From the NCBI RefSeq assembly GCF_000143415.4, contig NW_003314265.1:324405-388404 (forward strand): a DNA stretch of 64,000 nt. Reading direction: 5' to 3'. The DNA comes from Selaginella moellendorffii (Eukaryota; Streptophyta; Lycopodiopsida; Selaginellales; Selaginellaceae). The notes beneath the pieces are model-generated. The model had not been told where the DNA came from, ran no database searches, and was given only the letters and a program-made list of their open reading frames with translations. The position numbers and the translations under genes were made by a program. Shown in pieces: positions 24,205 to 36,319 of this stretch; positions within the stretch are counted from its first letter, which is position 1, and the number at the start of each line of letters is the position of its first letter.

Positions 24205-24367
24205 GGCCGGCTTGGGATTCTTAAGCAAGCTTATTCAATAGCACCGTTTTCGAATCGAGGAAACCTGCCGCGACTAGCAATGCCTGTTTGCAACGATAGT
24301 TTGGTAATAATCTTAACCATTAATTAGCTAACCTTAGAATATGCTACGCTTTTCCTGGTTAACTCGT

Positions 24368-24600
24368 CACCAAAATGCTGGAGAAGCTCGGGGATCCGGT
24401 AGATTTCCTTGTGTCATGCACTGAATTCTTCTAATCCCCTTTTGGCGCAGGCAGAGCTCCGGGCTAATGTGTTTGAGACGCCAATGCCTTTTCTCTCAGC
24501 GATCGGCAGCTGCAATGATCGAGCAATATCAAGGAAGCGTTTGTGATATGCGAGTGCTCTTATTTGCCGGAATCCAACGTTGTGTACCACTTTCATTCTG
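24368..24600 (+). pseudogene. decayed partial copy of the adjacent TON1 gene
   Basis: This stretch lines up with 25371-25775 of the TON1 gene 1 kb downstream. Shared blocks are the exon-1 end (CACCAAAA.GCTGGAGAAGC), the intron-1 3' part and acceptor (TTTGGCGCA...GCAGAGCTCC), exon 2 (CCAATGCCTTTTCTCTCA, CTGCAATGATCGAGCAA) and the exon-3 end (TTGCCGGAATCCAAC). It has several internal deletions and frame breaks. Intron 1 sequence is retained, so it arose by DNA duplication and not by retroposition. No product is expected. Confidence 0.8.
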
Positions 24601-25187
24601 AAATTTATTATTGTTTTCACAGAAAAAATCGAAATGTTTTTGTTTACAGTTGAGGTTGATGGCTCAGATCTCAGTTTCAAGCTATAACGTGACTGCACGT
24701 GAAATTTGTTTAGAAACTTTCGAGACATGTTTGATGAGTAAGAAACATTGCATCCCAAGACATTTCCAGGACACTTCATTTTCATGGCGAGCCATTTCTT
24801 GGAAAGTTTTTACACAAGCATTGGAAGCGTGAGTGTGAGGAATTTGCAGCCACAGAGTCATCTAATATCAGTCTCCAGGCACCAAGTCCGTATTTTCTCT
24901 GTTTTCATTGTCCCATTTAAACCCAATGGTTCATGCTGTGTAATTATCAGGATCTCAGTTCCGGATGGAGTCCAACAAGATCAAGCCCAAGATAAAACAA
25001 GAAGCAATTTGTGCCATACTTTGCGGCTGTAATATTTTTTCATGTTATTCCCAGGCAAAATCGATCTAACAAGAGGGTTCTTTTTGACATCCATCTTATA
25101 AGGCTTAGAATTTTGGAGAGGGCCGCGCGTAAGCAGAGCCCTCAACTTCCACAAATTACAAAGACCTAACTACGTCGTTATATTAAT
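24601..25187. other. spacer between TON1 remnant and tRNA-like gene
   Basis: About 590 bases with no recognisable gene. It may hold more diverged duplicate sequence. Confidence 0.3.
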
Positions 25188-25259
25188 GTGGCTGTAGTTT
25201 ACTGGTTAGAATTCCACGTTGTAGCCATGGAGACATGGGCTCGAATCCCAGCAGCCACA
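25188..25259 (+). tRNA. tRNA-His-like gene with GUA anticodon (probable pseudogene)
   Basis: 72 bases with a perfect 7-bp acceptor pairing (GTGGCTG with CAGCCAC) plus A as discriminator. The body matches my memory of plant tRNA-His(GUG) at about 67 of 72 positions. The anticodon at 25221-25223 reads GTA (Tyr) in place of GTG. The anticodon stem has one C-A mismatch (CCACG against CATGG) and the T stem one A-G mismatch. A T-run (TTCTTTTT), usable as a Pol III stop, follows at 25260. The intact acceptor arm and terminator favour a recent gene; the stem mismatches favour decay. Confidence 0.75.
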
Positions 25260-25307
25260 TTCTTTTTCGCTCCATGTTAACGCGCATTAATACAGGGCAG
25301 AATATAC

Positions 25308-25317
25308 TAGGGTTTGG
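25308..25317 (+). promoter_or_regulatory. telo-box at TON1 start
   Basis: CTAGGGTTTG lies 8-17 bases before the TON1 ATG, the reverse form of the telo-box seen at other starts in this window. Confidence 0.35.
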
Positions 25318-25324
25318 GTAAACA

Positions 25325-26107
25325 ATGGACGATGCCGCGCGGGAGCTCATGGAGCTCAAGGCGCTCATCACCAAAACGCTGGAGAAGCGCGGCGTCCTGG
25401 CCAGGATCCGGGTGAGTGCCTGTCGATTTCCCTGTGCCAGATCTGGGCCTGCATTGTGTGAATTCTTCTCATTCTCTTTGGCGCACAGGCAGAGCTCCGG
25501 GCCAATGTGTTTGCTGCCATCGAGGAGCAAGAGCGCGCCGATGGAGACGCCAATGCCTTTTCTCTCATCGGCGGCTGCAATGATCGAGCAAAGGACCTAC
25601 ACTCGTCTCAAGCCGGCAAGTGGAGAAGAAATTCTTTTGTTGTCCAAACTAATCCCCGGGTCCTTTCGATCAGGAAAGCTCTTGAGTGGCTTGATATGCG
25701 AGTATCTGGAGTGGTGCTCTCTCGATCGGACCCTCAAAATCTACTTGCCGGAATCCAACATCGTGAGTGGTTTTAATACCTCTTTCGTTGCTGTCTCACT
25801 GTCCCGATTTGTCCAGCCCAGAGGATTTTCCAGAGCTGAGCTCCAAGACAAGCTTGGATTGAATGGAACCGACGAGTCGTCTCCTCTTCTCCTAAAGATT
25901 CTAGACGAGTACCTAAAGCTCGAGGTAGATCACTGGCAAGTATCATGTCTTGCTAGTATTGTCTCTTGCTCTCGATCAAGCTTTTTGGTTTCTTACTGGA
26001 AATATTTCACGCAGAAACGAGGAGGAAGAGGCCAAGCGCTAAAGCAGCCATCGTCTAGCACTGGAGAATGTATAGAACAATTAAGGGGACTCAACATCGG
26101 CTCTTAG
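25325..26107 (+). CDS. TON1: TONNEAU1 (FOP-like, cortical microtubule organiser)
   Basis: Five exons (25325-25411, 25489-25615, 25674-25762, 25817-25924, 26015-26107) join in frame to 167 residues. The opening DDAARELMELKALITKTLEK, then GVLARIRAELRANVF, GGCNDRAKDLH and LICEYLEWCSLDRTL, matches TON1, including the LisH-type dimer region shared with centrosomal FOP. TON1 works with TRM and PP2A proteins to set the preprophase band and cortical microtubules. Intron 2 uses a GC donor (CCG/gcaagt). The C-terminus is much shorter than Arabidopsis TON1 (about 260 residues) and lacks its Ser-rich tail, so the last exon choice is less certain. A damaged copy lies 1 kb upstream. Confidence 0.88.
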   Translation: MDDAARELMELKALITKTLEKRGVLARIRVSACRFPCARSGPALCEFFSFSLAHRQSSGPMCLLPSRSKSAPMETPMPFLSSAAAMIEQRTYTRLKPASGEEILLLSKLIPGSFRSGKLLSGLICEYLEWCSLDRTLKIYLPESNIVSGFNTSFVAVSLSRFVQPRGFSRAELQDKLGLNGTDESSPLLLKILDEYLKLEVDHWQVSCLASIVSCSRSSFLVSYWKYFTQKRGGRGQALKQPSSSTGECIEQLRGLNIGS

Positions 26108-26190
26108 AAAGGTACGTAGCTCGATCAAAAACGAATTTTGCTTGACAACTTTCGCTTTTCTTGCAGCCTCTTACCTTTCTATGCTTGTAC

Positions 26191-26196
26191 AATAAA
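26191..26196 (+). terminator. poly(A) signal for TON1
   Basis: AATAAA about 85 bases after the TON1 stop. Confidence 0.4.
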
Positions 26197-26339
26197 GTGA
26201 GACACAGCCACACACAGCAGCAGCGTACTTATACTTTTCATTCGCTAGCTTGAATGTTTGTTTGTGATTCAATGGAAGGAAATTACAGCTCTCCATGGCA
26301 GTGGGAGGAACGAGACAACGCTGTGCTTGCCTGCCGCTA

Positions 26340-29769
<3,430 letters not shown>

Positions 29770-29774
<5 letters not shown>

Positions 29775-29810
29775 CTAGAAGTAGCAAAATGCATCTAGCA
29801 TAAACCCTAG
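29770..29810 (-). promoter_or_regulatory. two telo-boxes upstream of UBP5
   Basis: AAACCCTAG occurs at 29770-29778 and again at 29802-29810, 32 bases apart, in the presumed 5' leader of the minus-strand UBP5 gene. Confidence 0.4.
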
Positions 29811-30298
29811 ATGGGAGAGAAATTGAAATCCTTGTCGAGGGAGGGACAATGTGGCCGCGATTATTAGGTCACCAATTTGGCTAGATCTCTATCCAGGAGG
29901 TCACCAGGAAAGAAGATCCTGGAGGAATTATTCTCGATCATAGCAGTCACAAATGTTTCCCTAGGACAAGATCTCTGGAAAATGTATATAAGTTTGCTAG
30001 CTAAGCTTGGCTTCATTCCCATTGACTGGTCAACGACTCTAGACTCCCAGTGTCCACTCGAGTTTTGGCGATGGTCATGGTCGGTCAACATCGAGTTTTC
30101 TTGCTAAAAAATCAAGGCCGATAGCGCTCTAGTTCTTGGGCAAACTCCTCTTGGGCGAGAGAATCACCGACAAAATTCCAGTTTCGAAGGTACGAGATAT
30201 CACTCCAACGCTCCCCTGGATTGGATTGGCGGGGCGCCAGTAGAAATGTAGCTCGGGAAGGCCGCCGCGCGGCATCCTCGATCGATTCCTCCACAAAA
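29811..30298. promoter_or_regulatory. divergent UBP5/GT77 promoter region
   Basis: About 490 bases. A 75-codon minus-strand open stretch (29864-30091) is not recognisable; it could be a missing 5' exon of UBP5, but no convincing splice was found. Confidence 0.35.
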
Positions 30299-31666
30299 AT
30301 GGGGGCAAACTCTTCCAATCCATGCTGCTGCCGGGGAAGATCCGTGCTCGAGGCCACGGTGCTAGCGCTGTGCGTGGGCCTGGCCGTCCTCCCCTTCGCC
30401 GCCATTGGATTCTTCTCCCGCCCGGCGCTGATCTGGAAAATGGAGCTCGTCTTTGGCAGCGAGAGGATCTGGAGTAGCAGTGGTAGCAGCGGGTGGTATG
30501 GCAGGAACACCCCGCAGCGCTCACGGAACTTGGCGGCCCCGGCATTCGCAGATCTTGCGAGGAGCAGTAACTTCGTAAGTCATTGTCTCCCATCAAGTTC
30601 TAGAATATCTCTTTGTCTCACTCTCTCTCTCTCTCTCTCATGGTGATTTCTTCGTTTTCTCTAGAGTGTCAGGGAGCTCTTGCATCTGGATGCGCTCTTG
30701 AGCAAGGCCGCGTTTCGCAACAACACGGTGATCATCACCACCTCCAACCAGGCCTGGGCCGCCAAGGGAAACATGTTGGATATGTTCTTGGACAGCTTCC
30801 GCAAGGGCGAGGGGATCTCGTCGTTCCTGGATCATCTCCTCATTGTCTCGCTCGACAAGATCGCCCACGACCGCTGCGTCCGGATCCACAAGCTCTGCTT
30901 CGTGCTCAAGACCGACGGCATCGACTTCTCGGCCGAGAAGTTCTTCATGAGCGACGACTACCTGAAGATGATGTGGAGGAGAGTCCATTTCTTGGGCGTG
31001 GTTCTCCAGCTCGGCTACGACTTTGTCTTCTCGGTAAGCACCAAAGTTGCGATCTTTTTCTGGAGTTTTTGTCAAGCTCTCGATGATATTGTCTGGGAGT
31101 TTTTGTCATGCTCTCGATCTTTGTCTCGGAGTTTTTGTTCTTTCTAACACCAGTGGCGATTCCAGGACGCCGACATCTTGTGGTTTCGAGATCCTTTCAA
31201 GCACTTCCATCCGGGAGCCGACTTTGAGATAGCTTGCGATCAGTTCTACGGCAGCGCAGTGGATCTCCGGAACAAACCAAACGGCGGCTACGTCCATGTC
31301 CGATCGAACAACCGGACGGTGGCGTTCTACAAGTTTTGGCACGCTGCGCGGGTGTTGTTCCCGGGGAAGCACGATCAGGACGTGCTCAACGCCGTCAAGT
31401 ATACGGAGGGGTTTTGGAGTTTGGGATTGAAGATGCGGTTCCTGACCACGCAGTTCTTCGGGGGGTTCTGCCAAGTGAGCAGGGACCTGGAGGAGGTGTG
31501 CACCATGCACGCGAATTGCTGCACGGGGCTCCAGCGCAAGATCAATGATCTCAAGCTGGTGGTGGAGGACTGGGACGAGTTTGCGTCCATGACTGCGCAA
31601 GAGAAGCAGTTCAAAAGGATCTACTGGAGAGCCCCGCGGGAGTGCTTGCATTCGTTTGGATCATAG
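30299..31666 (+). CDS. nucleotide-diphospho-sugar transferase, GT77-like (At1g28695 type)
   Basis: Three exons (30299-30574, 30665-31033, 31166-31666) give 381 residues. A type II membrane anchor near residues 18-40 (VLALCVGLAVLPFAAIGFF) indicates the Golgi. The catalytic domain has the metal-binding DAD motif in DADILWFRDPF and the family pattern NGGYVHVRSNNRT, FYKFWHAARV, FFGGFCQ and CTMHANCC. These fit the plant DUF271/Nucleotid_trans family related to GT77 glycosyltransferases of cell-wall glycans. Donor and acceptor are unknown. Intron 1 holds a CT microsatellite (30619-30640). The ATG was chosen because it gives the membrane anchor and lies in good context (AAAATGG). Confidence 0.88.
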
Positions 31667-31888
31667 TAGCAATCGGGAAGAAAAAAACAACAAAACTATA
31701 CACTTTTAAAAAGTTGGTGAAAAAGGTAAAGTTTTTTAGGGTTCTTCCGAAAAAGACGGAAGGCCAAATACAAAAATATCAAAGTAGAATATTCTTAAAG
31801 GGTTAACTGGCAAAATTTGCAAGTTGCCCTAAACAAATTCTGGGTTTAAAATTTTTTAGGGCTTTGATGGGAGGACTGGCTAGCGGCA

Positions 31889-32910
31889 ATGGCCGCGGTT
31901 CGACCGACTATTTTGCTGCCGATTAGCCCAGTTCTTTCCTCCAAGAGGCTGCCCCTGCATTCTTCTTCGAAGATCCTCCACGAATTTTCAGTTGGATTGG
32001 CAGTAGCGTCCTCTCAGTCGATTCTCAATTGCAGGAAGGCTATGGCGGCAATGGCCGCAGGAGAGAACCCGGCAGTAATGGCTTCCAACCGGCCATTTGG
32101 AGTGCTCTTCGTGTGCTTGGGTACGATTTTCTCCTAGATTGAGCTGAAGCTTTTCTCGTTTACCAGGGAATATATGCCGCAGTCCATCCGCCGAGGCTGT
32201 GTTTAGATACATTGTTGAGAAAAGGGGATTGAGCTCTCGATTTAATATCGACTCGGCTGGAACTATTGACTATCACGAGGCAAGCTTTTCACGATCGCTC
32301 TGGTTGATTGTTTTTCTTTTGCTTGACGAGATTGTTTCTTCTTGTTGCAGGGCGATCCAGCAGATGCAAGGATGAAGGCAGCAGCTATCAAACGTGGAGT
32401 TTTGCTCACTTCGATTTCCAGGCCGATCAAACCATCCGATTTCGATGAGTTTGATCTCATCCTCGCGATGGACAAGAAGAACAAAGGTAGAGAATGCAAT
32501 TTTTCAGCTCTTCGTTCTTAGAAATCTCTCGTTACAGCCGATATCTTGAAGGCTTATACAATATGGAACAAAAACCAACCTTACGATGTGGACTCTAGAG
32601 ACAAGGTGAGCACGAAAACTTTCATTCGATCATCAACACCAAGGACGCTGGATCTTCGTTCTAAAAACTAAGACTTTTGCAGGTCAAACTCATGTGTTCT
32701 TACTGTCGAAAGAACGAAGCCACCGAGGTTCCCGATCCGTATTACGGTGGTCCTGCTGGTTTCGAAAAGGTTCTCGTTTGATTCATCGTTCCACTCACTG
32801 TTACTACCCTCTGTTTTCTTTTCCTTTTGCGTTGTCGTGATCGACAGGTGCTAGACCTCTTGGAGGATGCCTGCGAAGGCTTGCTAGATTCCATCATGGC
32901 GGCGAGCTAG
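31889..32910 (+). CDS. low-molecular-weight protein tyrosine phosphatase
   Basis: Six exons (31889-32120, 32167-32279, 32351-32486, 32538-32605, 32683-32769, 32848-32910) join in frame to 232 residues. The P-loop is VCLGNICRSPSAE, the C-x5-R-S signature, split by intron 1. The general-acid Asp is in EVPDPYYGG near the C-terminus. The core is the usual 150 or so residues. The extra N-terminal 70 residues are Ser/Arg/Leu-rich with a second Met cluster (MAAMAAGENP), suggesting a plastid or mitochondrial presequence or an alternative internal start. It removes phosphate from Tyr residues. Intron 2 is GC-AG (GAG/gcaagc). Confidence 0.92.
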
Positions 32911-33154
32911 ACGAATAATCTTTCAGAGACGCGAATATCCGGTGACGTCCTGTAGCCGTCGATTGAAGTAAAAGGCATCTCTCCCATCGTTGTCTGATAA
33001 GTTTCCACGATTCTTCTTTGGACTTACACTTTCTCGCTCGGTGGTGTTCCAGGTAGGGGTGTTTAGAGGAAGGCGAAGAGCGCGTAGTAAATAACGGCTT
33101 CTCGATTTCTTCAAATCAGGAAAAAGGAAAGGAAGTTTTACTTGGAACTCTCGA

Positions 33155-33559
33155 ATGGCTGCGACACTGGCTACTGCTGGATCACACAGTCTACTCAAGG
33201 CGAAGCTTGGAAGTTCTCCCTCTCCAGAACTTCTCGGGGTCTTCAAGAGGTTTGATGCTACTGCTGCTGCTAGGCTAGGATCTCGCGGGGCCGCCGTTGC
33301 GAGATCCTCGTCCTCCGAGTCTGTCCAGAGCGTGACGAAGAAGAAGAAGAAGAAGCTCCCCGATGCTGCTTGGCCGGTTCTCTTTTACAGAGACTGGGTG
33401 GAGAAGTACGGGAGCTCCAAGTTCCACGGGGAAGAAGAGGACGAGGACGAGGTAGTGAGAGTTGGAAGCTCCAGCGATGGCGATTCCCCTTCTCGGCAAA
33501 ATCTCAATGGCAGTTCTAGCGGCGATGAGCAGTCAAAGACGACCGGTGGAAAGATCTGA
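33155..33559 (+). CDS. unrecognised small protein, possibly plastid-targeted
   Basis: Single exon of 134 residues. The first 50 residues are rich in Ala, Ser, Leu and Arg with few acids, like a transit peptide. A KKKKKK run precedes the only ordered-looking part, AWPVLFYRDWVEKYGSSKF (about residues 71-89). The rest is acidic and Ser/Gly-rich and looks disordered. I do not recognise the family. The codon bias resembles its neighbours, and a leader of about 245 bases separates it from the phosphatase gene, so it is probably real. Confidence 0.6.
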   Translation: MAATLATAGSHSLLKAKLGSSPSPELLGVFKRFDATAAARLGSRGAAVARSSSSESVQSVTKKKKKKLPDAAWPVLFYRDWVEKYGSSKFHGEEEDEDEVVRVGSSSDGDSPSRQNLNGSSSGDEQSKTTGGKI

Positions 33560-33756
33560 GGGGTGAGTAACAAGAAAAAGAATAAGTTTTCTACTTCAAC
33601 ACTTTTAATAGCTTCCAGGAATCGTGCAACTCGTTTCAAATAAAAGTTGAAAGAGGGTCCCAAAGAACACGAGCTTCTTGTAAATTAACAAAAATCTATG
33701 ACTATTTGTAACCGTTGACTAGACGTTGACTACTCTTAATCCTCTCTTTGGGCAAT

Positions 33757-33766
33757 TTAGGGTTAG
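33757..33766 (+). promoter_or_regulatory. telo-box before the mini zinc finger gene
   Basis: TTTAGGGTTA lies 15-24 bases upstream of the ATG at 33781. Confidence 0.35.
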
Positions 33767-33780
33767 AAGTAGCGCGAGAT

Positions 33781-34049
33781 ATGACGAGGGGGAAGCAGAA
33801 GATCGAGGCGCAGAAGCGCAATGCGGAGCGCAATCAAAAGCCCAAGGGATCACAGATCGAGGCGCGCGCCGCGGCTCTCAAGATAAACTGCCCAATCTGT
33901 AAGGTATAGAAGATAGATCTCGCTCGCTCTATCCACATTTCCACTTGTGGCAGTCGCAATTGGCCAATTACAACCAGCTGCGAGACCACTTCGCGTCAAA
34001 GCACCCTAAAGAGATTCCCCCGCCCGACACCACCCCAGCATCGTCGTGA
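33781..34049 (+). CDS. ZNF706-like small C2H2 zinc-finger protein
   Basis: Two exons (33781-33903 and 33954-34049) encode 72 residues. The N-terminus MTRGKQKIEAQKRNAERN is a SERF-like basic helix, followed by CPIC and then HFASKHP, one C2H2 finger. The pattern, length and the end PKEIPPP match animal ZNF706 and its plant relatives (At2g23090-like). The role in plants is unknown; in animals ZNF706 is linked to translation and protein aggregation control. The intron splits the finger after CPICK. Confidence 0.85.
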
Positions 34050-34508
34050 TTTCGCTCGCGCCCCCAAGAGAGATCCAGAGATTGGGACAAAACGCATCAC
34101 TTGGGTAAGTCCAAGCGCACAGGGAATGGAAAGAAGAAATTCTCTTCATTGGTTTTTGGGTGGGCTCATAAAAATTCGATCGGCTCTCTATCTTTCATCG
34201 TCTCCATCCGACCCTTTTTTTTTTTTTCCCACGAAGAACAGGCACGCCATGACAATGCAAAGTGAGAACTGACAAGTACGGGAAGAGTACGGCCGCGAGG
34301 GCAATCAACCCGAGCTTTGGAGATTTGGCAGGAGGAGCTGCAACATGGTTGCGCCGATGCCGTTCCATATGGATTAGGAAAAGCAAACTTCTAAGAATGC
34401 AAAGCGCGGCAATCAAATTAAAATGTGATGGGTTGCGTCGTGAAGGTCGACAGCTTCATCAACCTGATTCATCTTTATTTTTCTCAACCTCTTTACAACA
34501 TCTGGATT
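34050..34508. other. convergent spacer
   Basis: About 460 bases between the ZNF706-like stop and the carbonic anhydrase stop. It has a T run near 34208-34229. No gene seen. Confidence 0.35.
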
Positions 34509-35702
34509 CTAAAACTTCAACACTTTGCCCGACTTTCCATCAGCTCCAAATTTCCAGTACTCGAAAGAGCCTTCAGCCAAGTTGTAGTAACCACCGTGGA
34601 GTTGGAGCTTGGCACTGCTTACTGCTTCCTTGACGAATGAGAAACGCAGAAGATTTACCAGTGAACCGTTCACAGAAGTCTGCGCATGGAAGTGGAAGGC
34701 GCTGTTTAGAAGACGTCTCTGTACAAGAACATTAACCAATTACCCTCTCGCATGTCCTGCACTTGTGCTGTAATGACGGATTCCTCCGAGTTGCTTCTAA
34801 GACCGCAGCTCGAGCCGGAATACCGATTTTTACCCAGTTATCAATGAACCTGAGGAAATTGCACTTCGGTAAAGCTTAGAAAGCATTCAGAAGTACCTCC
34901 ATCTCTTTGTGTTCTCTTTCAAAGTCATGAGGGCGTCTATACCTCCGCATCTGCTATGCCCAATCACCAGAATGTTCTCAACCTACAACCGAAACGCTGC
35001 TATCGCTCATCTTTCTCCTAGAAATGCTATACCTTGAGAACTCTTACTGCATACTCGAGAGCTGCACTCGTTCCAGGATAACCAGCCTGCAAGGAGGGTA
35101 TTTAACAGGAAGACAGGAAAACTTCGAAGGAATACCTGTTCCGGTGGAGGCACCATGTTGGCAATGTTCCGAACAACAAATGCTTCTCCTGGTCGAAAGT
35201 TCAGAATCGTCGTGGGACACACTCTTGAGTCGGAGCATGCAATAACCATGAACTAGTGAAAATATGACGATTAAAAAGTGAGGCCAGGAAATGTACCTTG
35301 GGATGTTGTCCAGCTGCTAGATTCTGATAGAAGCCTGGATTCCTTCTGAAAATTGTTGCTTGAGCGAGAATGAAAGCGCAGAGATTCGAGATCATACATA
35401 CTGATATACACTTTTGAATGTCTTGAAGCCTTGCTTAATTCTTTCAGCAGGTGTCTTCTTCTTAGTAGACCGTGGTTCCCACACTTTCTGCACACAATCA
35501 AAACCTGAAGCTTGGGAAAGCAACTTACAAATGGGCGCCAACACTTTCTGATGCTGTGCCCAGCTGAAGTGAGCCTCCTCCGCAACAACGATCTTCTCTC
35601 AACCTTTACGTCGACCTCATCACCGTCGGTGAAGGGGACGCAGCAGGAGAGAAGAGACCTCCTCCTGAAGACGACCCACACTTGGTCGCCTGAAGCTGAC
35701 AT
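34509..35702 (-). CDS. beta-carbonic anhydrase
   Basis: Multi-exon gene for reversible CO2 hydration. Zinc ligands are visible: Cys in ACSDSRVCP with the partner Asp and Arg, then HSRCGG giving His and Cys. Upstream, [15 protein letters not shown] and [15 protein letters not shown] are the usual plant N-terminal helices. The C-terminal part has [25 protein letters not shown] and HGGYYNL, with the stop after GKVLKF at 34509. The first exon (about 35529-35702) encodes an Arg-rich leader ([20 protein letters not shown]) that could target a plastid or mitochondrion. A telo-box pair (AACCCTAAACCCC) lies at 35714-35726 just upstream. Confidence 0.92.
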
Positions 35703-36319
35703 TGAAACGGTGGAACCCTAAACCCCAATTCCTGGAACCGGATAAGACTAGATTTGTTGGCCTGTTAGAGTATTACAATTTAGGTAATTTTACAATTTAT
35801 AAATATAAATAATATAGATTGTTAGGTAAAATTGTAAGAGTAAGGTTATATTTTACCTTAATAAAATATAGAGTTTAAAAAGAACATTCAGTGAATCTGG
35901 ACAGGTGGAGACACATTGACCAGGATCACGTGGATTAGAACCCTAAAATTGAAATTTTGTACGTAGAACATTCAGTGAATCTGGACAGGTGGAGATTCAG
36001 GGACCAGGATCACGTGGATTAGGGTTTGTGAAGAGGAAGAGATGAAGAAGTGCTGATCGATCGATTAGGCTAGCGTCGCGGCAAAATGGGTCAAAGTGGG
36101 CTTGTCGCGTGTCACAGGGAAGATCCATTATGTCTCGGGATTATCTATGGTCTGCAGATGTGGACTTTGAAGTGGCCAATTTGGCTATTTACTCGGTTTC
36201 TTCCCGTGTTCTTTATCTATTCCTTTCCATCGCGATCCACTCTATAAAAGCCAGCGATCACATTTGTAGCTACCATATAATTTTTCCCTCTCGTGATTGT
36301 TTTGTTTTTCTTGAGGAGA
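35703..36319. promoter_or_regulatory. divergent carbonic anhydrase/GH31 promoter region
   Basis: 617 bases. 35760-35880 is AT-rich. It holds the 84-bp-spaced direct repeat with G-boxes listed separately and telo-box-like ATTAGGGTTT at 36019-36028. Confidence 0.5.
35881..36022. repeat. direct repeat with duplicated G-box (CACGTGG)
   Basis: A 58-base unit at 35881-35938 recurs at 35965-36022, an offset of 84, with about four mismatches. Each copy starts AGAACATTCAGTGAATCTGG and ends GGATCACGTGGATTAG. Each contains one CACGTGG (35927-35933 and 36011-36017), a G-box/ABRE core that binds bZIP or bHLH factors. It sits between two divergent genes and could act on either. Confidence 0.8.

Noticed and set aside
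29864-30091. 75-codon minus-strand open stretch as a first exon of UBP5
   Set aside because: It could splice in phase to the DUSP exon, but it shows no family resemblance and the donor is weak, so it was left as a possibility only.
30619-30640. CT microsatellite in the GT77 intron, ATT repeat in the P450 intron and GCTT repeat in the PYD1 intron
   Set aside because: Ordinary intronic simple repeats with no sign of function; mentioned only within gene entries.
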